A DNA stretch of 15,222 bases from an uncultured Caulobacteraceae bacterium. GTDB taxonomy: Bacteria > Pseudomonadota > Alphaproteobacteria > Caulobacterales > Caulobacteraceae. The notes under the pieces are model-generated. The model made no database searches. It saw only the letters and a list, made by a program, of their open reading frames with translations, and was not told where the DNA came from. The stretch is taken from NCBI GenBank assembly GCA_903884915.1, contig CAISGS010000510.1, positions 1 through 15,222 on the forward strand, read 5' to 3'. Both the position numbers and the translations under genes were made by a program. Of the stretch, positions 7,592 to 12,817 are shown piece by piece (position 1 is the stretch's first letter; each line of letters starts with the position of its first letter).

Positions 7592-7720
7592 GGGCTGTTC
7601 CTGCGACCGATCAAGATCAAATCAAGGGATGCCTCCTCATACGCGCTGCCGAACGACCCGCCAAGCCTTGGGGCGAGGCTAGGACTTGAAACCGCGGTCT
7701 AATGTCGGCATGGGAATGGG

Positions 7721-9175
7721 ATGGCACCTTTCTCCACCCTGACCAGCCCGGCCTATCGGCCCGATCCGCTCTACATGGCCTTAGGGGCGGACTATGCCGA
7801 TCCTGTCGAGCCCGCTGATTTTCCGCAGGCGATCATTCGCTTTCGTAATCAGCGTGCGGCTGCGAGCGTTGGCCTAGACGGATTGAGTGATGCCGACTGG
7901 GTGGCTGCCTTTGCCCGGTTTGAGCCCTTGCCCGGCAATCTGCCTCAGCCCTTGGCCATGCGTTATCACGGCCATCAGTTCGGGGTTTATAATCCCCAGC
8001 TCGGCGATGGTCGCGGCTTTCTCTATGCACAGCTGCGGGAGGCCCCAGCCACAGAGGGCGCGCCGTCGCGCCTGTTGGACCTCGCCACCAAGGGCACGGG
8101 CCGCACGCCCTGGTCCCGCAGCGGCGATGGCCGACTGACCCTCAAGGGCGGCGTGCGAGAGGTGCTAGCCGCCGCCATGTTGGAAGCGCAGGGCGTGCCG
8201 ACCTCGCGGGCCTTTAGCCTCATCGAGACCGGCGAGGCGCTCGAGCGCAATGATGAGCCCAGTCCGACCCGTTCGGCCGTGCTGACCCGCCTGTCCCACA
8301 GCCACATCCGTTATGGCACCTTCCAGCGTCACGCCTATCTCCAGCGCCCAGACCTGATCCGCCGCCTGATCGATCATGTTGGCGCGGTCTATGATCCGGC
8401 CATCTTGACGGTTGAGGGCGATAGCGCCCGGGCCCTGACCTTCTTGACCGGCGTGATGCAGCGCGCTGCCGTAACAACCGCGCGGTGGATGGCGGCGGGG
8501 TTTGTCCATGGGGTGCTCAATACCGATAATATGAACATCACCGGCGAGAGCTTCGATTACGGGCCCTATCGCTTCTTGCCCTATAATGACCCCAACTTTG
8601 TCGCGGCCTATTTCGACCAGAACGGCCTCTATCGATTTGGCCGTCAGCCGCAGGCCGTGCTCTGGAGCCTCAAGCAACTGGCCGGCTGCCTGACCGACTT
8701 GGCCGATGAGGCCGACCTTGCCGAGGTGCTCAATGGCTATGCCGTGACCTATCGCGAGGCCCTGTGCGACGCCATGTTCGCGCGTCTGGGGATCAGGCGC
8801 CTGGGCGATGAGCGCGACCCGGCGCTGGTCAATGTCGCCTTCCAAGCCTTGGGCGAGGCTGATCCCGCCCTGCGCTGGGAGCCCTTCTTCTTTGATTGGT
8901 TTGCGGGGGCAGCCTCTGAGGCGCGGGCGATGAGCGGGGTGCGGGCTGGCCTCTATACCGGCCCTGCGTTCCAGGCCTTCCGCGCTGCCCTGCAGGGGTT
9001 TGAACCGGATCGTCCCGAACGGCTCGGCCACGTGATTTTCCAAGCCGAAGAGCCAGAGGAACTGCTGATCGACGAGATTGAGGCGATCTGGAGCGCGATC
9101 GCTCAGTCTGATGATTGGAGCCCGCTGTCGCGAAAGCTGGAGGCTATCGGCCTGACCGCAGAGGCTAGGCTTTAA
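7721..9175 (+). CDS. selO: Protein adenylyltransferase SelO (YdiU/UPF0061 family)
   Basis: A 484-residue pseudokinase-fold enzyme that transfers AMP from ATP to Ser, Thr or Tyr of target proteins, linked to redox stress. Diagnostic blocks are in order: MRYHGHQFGVYNPQLGDGRG (80-99), LATKGTGRTPWSRSGDGR (121-138, Lys124 binds ATP), GGVREVLAAAMLEAQGVPT (143-161), RLSHSHIRYGTFQ (190-202), HGVLNTDNMN (263-272, catalytic Asp269 and Asn270) and FDYGP (Asp279, metal site). The bacterial form lacks the C-terminal selenocysteine of animal SelO, and this one ends EARL. The ATG at 7721 follows a GGGAATGGG stretch. The gene is complete and ends three bases before the 34-codon frame on the other strand. Catalytic numbering is mapped by eye on known SelO proteins. 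Confidence 0.95.
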   Translation: MAPFSTLTSPAYRPDPLYMALGADYADPVEPADFPQAIIRFRNQRAAASVGLDGLSDADWVAAFARFEPLPGNLPQPLAMRYHGHQFGVYNPQLGDGRGFLYAQLREAPATEGAPSRLLDLATKGTGRTPWSRSGDGRLTLKGGVREVLAAAMLEAQGVPTSRAFSLIETGEALERNDEPSPTRSAVLTRLSHSHIRYGTFQRHAYLQRPDLIRRLIDHVGAVYDPAILTVEGDSARALTFLTGVMQRAAVTTARWMAAGFVHGVLNTDNMNITGESFDYGPYRFLPYNDPNFVAAYFDQNGLYRFGRQPQAVLWSLKQLAGCLTDLADEADLAEVLNGYAVTYREALCDAMFARLGIRRLGDERDPALVNVAFQALGEADPALRWEPFFFDWFAGAASEARAMSGVRAGLYTGPAFQAFRAALQGFEPDRPERLGHVIFQAEEPEELLIDEIEAIWSAIAQSDDWSPLSRKLEAIGLTAEARL

Positions 9176-9178
9176 AGC

Positions 9179-9283
9179 TTAGGTCAGGCACCAATCCAAA
9201 ACCCTTGAAAGGGCCGGATAGTGCGACTGTGGAACGACTGATCCGAAAATGACGCACAAAACGAAGGTCAAACGTCTGACCAT
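9179..9283 (-). CDS. 34-residue hydrophobic small frame, possible gene remnant or small protein
   Basis: This frame is 35 codons long including the stop. It begins MVRRLTFVLCVIFGSVVPQ, that is two arginines and then about 13 hydrophobic residues, like the front of a signal or membrane-anchor peptide. It ends LDWCLT before TAA. A strong ribosome binding site, GGGAGG, lies five bases upstream of the ATG, and a recognisable promoter lies upstream of that. Its stop is three bases from the selO stop, tail to tail. It may be the N terminus of a secreted or membrane-fusion protein whose body was deleted, or a genuine small membrane protein. I do not recognise the sequence. The good expression signals raise confidence; the short length lowers it. 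Confidence 0.4.
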   Translation of the reverse strand: MVRRLTFVLCVIFGSVVPQSHYPALSRVLDWCLT

Positions 9284-9304
9284 TAGAACCTCCCATGTCT
9301 CAGT

Positions 9305-9338
9305 CTTATATCTGTTACAAATAGTAGTGTAACGTTAC
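9305..9338 (-). promoter_or_regulatory. Promoter overlaid by GTTAC/GTAAC operator palindromes
   Basis: On the minus strand GTTACA (9333-9328) and TATAAG (9310-9305) are 17 bases apart, a good -35/-10 pair for the 34-codon frame starting at 9283. Three half sites cover it: GTTAC at 9314-9318, GTAAC at 9329-9333 and GTTAC at 9334-9338. Together they form the perfect palindrome GTAACGTTAC (9329-9338) and the spaced inverted repeat GTTACA-N8-TGTAAC (9314-9333). Such spaced palindromes over -35 and spacer are typical of TetR/AcrR-type repression, often of efflux operons. No such regulator gene is in the window. Confidence 0.55.
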
Positions 9339-9439
9339 CCGGTCGAAGGCAAGACCCATTCGGCTCTGGTCTTCCGCGCAAATTATGGTCTTATCCTCGC
9401 TAGGCCGAGCCGCTTTTGCGCGCACGCGATGGAATGGGA

Positions 9440-10030
9440 ATGAGGATCATGCTGTTTCTGATCTGTGGATTGGTTCTGTTCTTGGGCTGCCATAGCCTGC
9501 GTGTTGGCCCAGCAAGCCTTCGCGATGGTCTTGTACAGCGCCTCGGGGCCGGTGGTTTCAAGGGGCTCTATTCGATTGTGTCCCTGATCGGCTTTGCCCT
9601 GATCATCTGGGGCTATGGCCAAGCGCGACTGAGCCCATCTGTGGTCTGGCTGCCGCCCGTGGCCACCCGCCACCTCGCCGTCCTGCTGATGTTGCCTGCC
9701 CTGATCTTGATGGTCGCGACCTACATCCCCGCCAATGTCATTAAAGCCAAGCTGCACCATCCGATGGTTCTGTCGGTCAAGGTCTGGGCTTTGGCCCACC
9801 TGCTCAGCAACGGCAATCTGGCCGATATTGTGCTGTTCGGCTCGTTCTTGATCTGGGCGGTCTTGTCCTTCCGCGCCGCCCGCCAACGCGACCGCGCCAA
9901 CCCCACTGAGGCTGCGGCGTCCAAGCCGCTCGGCCTGATCCTGACCCTGATGCTCGGCACCGGCGTCTGGGCCGCCCTGATCATGGGCGGCCACCGGCTC
10001 CTGATCGGCGTCAGCCCATTTGGGGGGTAG
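9440..10030 (+). CDS. NnrU family integral membrane protein
   Basis: A 196-residue polytopic inner membrane protein of the NnrU family (PF07298). It begins MRIMLFLICGLVLFLGCHSL and has about six hydrophobic segments (about 3-19, 44-59, 77-95, 110-124, 128-144, 165-188). Family-type histidines are visible at H18, H106-H107, H120 (in AHLLSNGN) and H185. nnrU was first linked to nitrite and nitric oxide respiration in rhodobacters, and the fold resembles methyltransferase- and isomerase-like membrane proteins, but its reaction is not settled. No denitrification gene is nearby. In-frame ATG codons occur at 9416, 9434, 9440 and 9449; 9440 best fits family N termini, although none has a strong ribosome binding site. 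The gene ends 28 bases before the tRNA on the other strand. Confidence 0.85.
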   Translation: MRIMLFLICGLVLFLGCHSLRVGPASLRDGLVQRLGAGGFKGLYSIVSLIGFALIIWGYGQARLSPSVVWLPPVATRHLAVLLMLPALILMVATYIPANVIKAKLHHPMVLSVKVWALAHLLSNGNLADIVLFGSFLIWAVLSFRAARQRDRANPTEAAASKPLGLILTLMLGTGVWAALIMGGHRLLIGVSPFGG

Positions 10031-10058
10031 TCTTGCGGTCGAGCGTGGGAGCAGGGCG

Positions 10059-10135
10059 TGGCGTCCCGTAGAGGACTCGAACCTCTGACCCCCGGTTTAG
10101 GAAACCGGTGCTCTGTCCGGCTGAGCTAACGGGAC
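10059..10135 (-). tRNA. tRNA-Arg (anticodon CCT)
   Basis: On the minus strand the cloverleaf is complete. The acceptor GTCCCGT pairs with ACGGGAC, the D arm is GCTCAGCCGGACAGAGC, and the anticodon stem CCGGT/ACCGG encloses loop TTCCTAA with anticodon CCT. The T arm is AGAGG-TTCGAGT-CCTCT. Discriminator G is followed by an encoded CCA at 10061-10059. It reads AGG codons and lies downstream of rpoH on the same strand. Confidence 0.97.
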
Positions 10136-10161
10136 CCACGAGGGCGGTGTAGCATCGTGGG
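10135..10161 (-). other. Hairpin between rpoH and the tRNA
   Basis: CCCACGA (10135-10141) and TCGTGGG (10155-10161) form a seven-base perfect stem with a 13-base loop, just after the rpoH stop. Its last base is the first base of the tRNA. There is no T run, so it may mark a processing point in a shared rpoH-tRNA transcript, or a weak terminator. Confidence 0.35.
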
Positions 10162-10175
10162 GGGCGGCTGCCAAC

Positions 10176-11060
10176 CTAGCCGATCAGGCCGGCCGCCCAA
10201 GGATCGCCGACCTTTTGTTCCAGCGCGATTTTCAACTTCTTCATGGCGTGGTGCTCGATCTGGCGCACGCGCTCCTTGGAGATGCCGAGCGTCTTGCCGA
10301 GGGTTTCAAGGGTTTCAGGGTCCTCGATCAGGCGACGTTGGCGCACAATGTTCATCTCGCGCGGGGTCAGGGTGTTGAGGGCTTCCTGCAGCAGGTTTGA
10401 ACGGGTGGCATCGTCGCGCTTGTTCATGACGATCGTCTCGGGCAACTCAGCCTCATCCTTGAGGAAGTCTTGCCATTCGCCTTCGCCAGCCTCGACGAGG
10501 GGAGCGTTGAGGGACCGGTCGCCGGTCGACAGGCGCGAGGCCATGGCGTCAACTTCACGCTCATCAACCGCCAATTCCTTGGCAATGAAGGCGCGGCTTT
10601 CGGGGGAAAGGCCTTGGCCGCCGACATCGTTCAGGACGGCCCGCAGGCGGCGCAGATTGAAGAACAGGGACTTTTGCGCTGCCGTGGTGCCGGTGCGGAC
10701 AATCGACCAGTTGCGCAGAATATAGTCTTGGATCGAAGAGCGGATCCACCAGGAGGCATAGGTGGAGAACCGCACCTCACGCTCCGGCTCGAACCTTGCT
10801 GCCGCCTGCATCAGGCCGACATTGCCCTCTTGGACCAGGTCGCTCATCGGCAGGCCGTAGTTACGAAAGCGCCCAGCCATGGACACGACCAAGCGCATAT
10901 AGGCGGTGATCAGCTCGTGCAGGGCCTTGTCATCTTGATCGTCGCGCCAGCGACGGGCGAGGTCATGCTCGTGAGAGGCCTCGAGCATCGGAGCCGACAT
11001 CGCGGTTTTCACGAACCGCCGGTCTGCGCGTAAGGATTCGGATGTTTCAACTAGCGCCAT
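10176..11060 (-). CDS. rpoH: RNA polymerase sigma factor RpoH (sigma-32, heat shock)
   Basis: The 294-residue heat shock sigma factor, which directs RNA polymerase to chaperone and protease genes. Region 2 spans about 51-120, with YGLPMSDLVQEGNVGL and RFSTYASWWIRSSIQDYI. The RpoH box, AQKSLFFNLRRLR (128-140), separates RpoH from other sigma-70 members. Region 4.2 has the helix-turn-helix TLGKTLGISKERVRQIEHHA (about 253-272). The frame opens earlier, at 11132, but the ATG at 11060 with AGAGGG eight bases upstream matches usual alphaproteobacterial N termini (MALVETS...). The gene lies 147 bases downstream of carD on the same strand, separated by a strong hairpin. Known control is by DnaK-linked inhibition and FtsH proteolysis. 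I could not see a convincing sigma-32 promoter. Confidence 0.97.
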   Translation of the reverse strand: MALVETSESLRADRRFVKTAMSAPMLEASHEHDLARRWRDDQDDKALHELITAYMRLVVSMAGRFRNYGLPMSDLVQEGNVGLMQAAARFEPEREVRFSTYASWWIRSSIQDYILRNWSIVRTGTTAAQKSLFFNLRRLRAVLNDVGGQGLSPESRAFIAKELAVDEREVDAMASRLSTGDRSLNAPLVEAGEGEWQDFLKDEAELPETIVMNKRDDATRSNLLQEALNTLTPREMNIVRQRRLIEDPETLETLGKTLGISKERVRQIEHHAMKKLKIALEQKVGDPWAAGLIG

Positions 11061-11159
11061 GGTCTTGACCCTCTGCACCGAACTGAAAGGTCCGGACATT
11101 TGGTCTACGTGCCCGCACGCTTTGCGGTTCACCAGGGGGCTAAAGATTTTTTGATTTTT

Positions 11160-11190
11160 GTCCTGAGCGGCCTAACGGCCAACTCAGGAC
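11160..11190 (-). other. Strong hairpin between carD and rpoH
   Basis: GTCCTGAG (11160-11167) and CTCAGGAC (11183-11190) form an eight-base perfect stem, extended inside by GGCC-TAAC-GGCC (11169-11180). In the direction of transcription it follows carD by about 17 bases, but an A-rich tract (AAAAATCAAAAAATC) comes after it rather than a T run. It is therefore not a standard intrinsic terminator. It may protect the carD 3' end or form part of a structured rpoH leader. Confidence 0.5.
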
Positions 11191-11207
11191 GAGATCAGGC
11201 TAGGGGC

Positions 11208-11711
11208 CTAGGCGGCCTTAAGCAGGGACTTGTTCAGGATGCCGATGGCGGCGTCGCGGTCGATCCGCTCAATCGCGGCCACTTCGCGAGCCATACGGTC
11301 GAGGGCGGATTCATAGAGTTGGCGCTCGGAATAGGACTGTTCGGGCTGGTTCTCGGCGCGGTGCAGGTCGCGCACCACTTCAGCGATGGAGATCAGGTCG
11401 CCGGAATTGATCTTGGCTTCATATTCTTGGGCGCGGCGGCTCCACATGGTGCGCTTCACCCGGGCGCGGCCCTTGAGGGTGGTCAGGGCTTGCGAGACGA
11501 CATCGCCCGCCGCCAGAGGACGCAGGCCTGCGGTCTTGGCCTTTTTGGTCGGGACGCGCAGGGTCATTTTTTCGTGGTCGAAGGTGATAATGTAGACCTC
11601 GAACGCCATACCGGCGACCTCTTGAGTTTCTACGCCGACCACCTGTCCTACGCCGTGCGCGGGATAAACAACGTGATCGTCAACCGAGAAATCGTGGACA
11701 TTGGCGTTCAT
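11208..11711 (-). CDS. cdnL: CarD/CdnL family RNA polymerase-binding transcription regulator
   Basis: A 167-residue global regulator that binds the polymerase beta subunit and stabilises open complexes, notably at rRNA promoters. The N-terminal Tudor-like RNA polymerase-interaction domain (about 8-60) has FSVDDHVVYPAHGVGQVVGV and ends in MTLRVPTKKAKTAGLR. The helical C-terminal domain (about 70-165) includes KRTMWSRRAQEYEAK, where Trp90 fits the conserved DNA-wedging tryptophan. The start at 11711, not the upstream 11780, is supported by GAGAGGG six bases away and by family length. The protein ends KAA; the Caulobacter homologue is reported to be a ClpXP substrate through a terminal Ala-Ala, so the same turnover is plausible. 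It sits between fdxA and rpoH on the same strand. Confidence 0.95.
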   Translation of the reverse strand: MNANVHDFSVDDHVVYPAHGVGQVVGVETQEVAGMAFEVYIITFDHEKMTLRVPTKKAKTAGLRPLAAGDVVSQALTTLKGRARVKRTMWSRRAQEYEAKINSGDLISIAEVVRDLHRAENQPEQSYSERQLYESALDRMAREVAAIERIDRDAAIGILNKSLLKAA

Positions 11712-12035
11712 AGAAAACCCTCTCGAAAATCTGTTCTTCCATCCGACACGAATGAAAGACCTCAACCTTTTACCCAACAACAGACATTGGAGATCCGGCC
11801 CGTTACGGTACGGACGTCATCAGCCGTGTCATGTTGCAAACTTAGTCTAGGACACCCTTCGCCTTAGATAGGGGCGCGCGTCAGTAGAGGACCGCTGTTG
11901 TCGAAAAGATGCGCGCTGTGCAGGAACACAAAACGGCATCGTCCTATGGGATATCACAAAAATCGTCACAAAGAAAGGGTCTGCTAAGGGGGGGCTTTTG
12001 GGTCTGCCCTGACCGAGTGTCGCGCGTGACGAAAA
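11712..12035. other. 324-base non-coding stretch between fdxA and carD
   Basis: No convincing gene lies here. It must hold the carD promoter unless carD is read from fdxA, but I find no clear -35/-10 pair. Visible structure includes a direct repeat GGGTCTGC (11977-11984 and 12000-12007). There is also a long-range inverted repeat TCGTCAC (11963-11969) and GTGACGA (12026-12032), followed on the minus strand by TTTTTG, which could end the fdxA transcript despite its 56-base loop. Confidence 0.5.
11957..12032 (-). terminator. Possible fdxA transcription end, long-loop stem plus T run
   Basis: On the minus strand TCGTCAC appears just after the fdxA stop, its complement GTGACGA follows 56 bases later, and TTTTTG comes next. 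The seven-base stem and T run resemble a terminator, but the loop is unusually long, so the call is weak. Confidence 0.25.
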
Positions 12036-12377
12036 TCAGGAGCCCTTGCCGGGCTTTTCGCTGAAGTATTTTTCGAACTTACCGGTCTCGCGCTCAAAGG
12101 CTTCGCGATCTGCTGGCGGCTCACCCTTGACGGTAATGTTCGGCCAGACCTTGGCAAAATCGGTGTTGATCTTCAGCCACTTGCCGTCGGCATCATCTTC
12201 CGTATCGGGCTTGATCGCATCGACGGGGCATTCGGGTTCGCAGACGCCGCAGTCGATGCACTCATCTGGATTGATCGCCAGAAAGTTTTCGCCCTCATAG
12301 AAGCAGTCCACGGGACAGACTTCCACGCAGTCCATGAACTTGCACTTAATGCAGGCATCCATAACGATGTAGGTCAT
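12036..12377 (-). CDS. fdxA: 7Fe ferredoxin FdxA ([3Fe-4S][4Fe-4S])
   Basis: A 113-residue soluble electron carrier with two iron-sulfur clusters. Cluster ligands are visible: Cys9, Cys17 and Cys21 (with Cys12 and Cys25 nearby) in [20 protein letters not shown], and Cys40, Cys43, Cys46 and Cys50 in [13 protein letters not shown]. The acidic C-terminal extension (about 55-113, including [17 protein letters not shown]) is typical of the FdxA group in alphaproteobacteria. The gene lies in the helicase-S4-fdxA-carD run. A consensus -35 within an inverted repeat suggests its own regulated promoter. The ribosome binding site is poor (GTGGA about six bases upstream). The redox partner is unknown. 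Confidence 0.95.
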   Translation of the reverse strand: MTYIVMDACIKCKFMDCVEVCPVDCFYEGENFLAINPDECIDCGVCEPECPVDAIKPDTEDDADGKWLKINTDFAKVWPNITVKGEPPADREAFERETGKFEKYFSEKPGKGS

Positions 12378-12421
12378 ATCAAGTCCACGATATCCGGTCG
12401 GCCACGAGGCGGTGGTCGCGG

Positions 12422-12461
12422 TCTATCTCAGGGGATCGGCGTTTGTGTCAACAGCCGATCC
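12422..12461 (-). promoter_or_regulatory. fdxA promoter with -35 inside a perfect inverted repeat
   Basis: On the minus strand TTGACA (12451-12446) is a perfect -35 box; GATAGA (12427-12422) is 18 bases on and would be a moderate -10. GGATCGGC (12433-12440) and GCCGATCC (12454-12461) are perfect eight-base arms flanking the -35 box. This could be an operator, or an mRNA stem from upstream transcription. Confidence 0.45.
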
Positions 12462-12532
12462 ATTCGCAGCCCTATCAGGAATTCTGAGGGTAGGGGTTTG
12501 GCCGATGGAAATTGACCCTCTTGTTCCCAGAT

Positions 12533-12817
12533 TTAGGCCGGAAGGTCGCTATAGAGCCCCTGGGCTTCGGGGGCGGGGCCGCGGCGCTCGCCGAGGGCTT
12601 CGATGCGGATCGCAAAGACGCGGGCGGCGATGGCAAAGGTCAGTTGATCGCCGGGTCTGATGGTGCGTGAGGGCTTGTCGAGGCGAGCGGGCGGACCAAG
12701 GCCGGGGCGTTCTAGGCGCACGCGCCCGTCTTCCACGAACTTGGCGGCGAGGGCACGGGTCTTCAAGAACCGAGCGCGCCAAAGCCAGACATCGATACGG
12801 CAGGTCTCTTCACTCAT
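12533..12817 (-). CDS. S4-domain RNA-binding protein (HslR/Hsp15-like)
   Basis: A 94-residue protein with an S4 RNA-binding domain at its N terminus: RIDVWLWRARFLKTRALAAK (7-26) then FVEDGRVRLE (27-36), and a basic loop to about 80. E. coli HslR (Hsp15) recycles stalled 50S subunits that carry peptidyl-tRNA; the role here is inferred from that. It is shorter than the 133-residue E. coli protein, lacking the basic C-terminal tail, which is usual in alphaproteobacteria. The ATG overlaps the helicase stop as ATGA (12817-12814), so translation is coupled. fdxA follows after 155 bases. Confidence 0.88.
   Translation of the reverse strand: MSEETCRIDVWLWRARFLKTRALAAKFVEDGRVRLERPGLGPPARLDKPSRTIRPGDQLTFAIAARVFAIRIEALGERRGPAPEAQGLYSDLPA

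Noticed and set aside
8165..9043. 292-codon minus-strand frame opposite selO
   Set aside because: It lies inside selO, whose motifs are complete, and has no ribosome binding site or recognisable domain.
9383..9994. 203-codon minus-strand frame opposite nnrU
   Set aside because: Gln/Asp/Gly-rich sequence typical of the complement of a membrane protein gene; nnrU explains the region.
11100..11867. 255-codon plus-strand frame opposite carD
   Set aside because: It covers the complement of carD plus non-coding flanks; no start signal or known domain.
11977..12007. Two GGGTCTGC copies as a CRISPR-like or tandem repeat array
   Set aside because: Only two eight-base copies with one unequal spacer; far too few and too short for an array.
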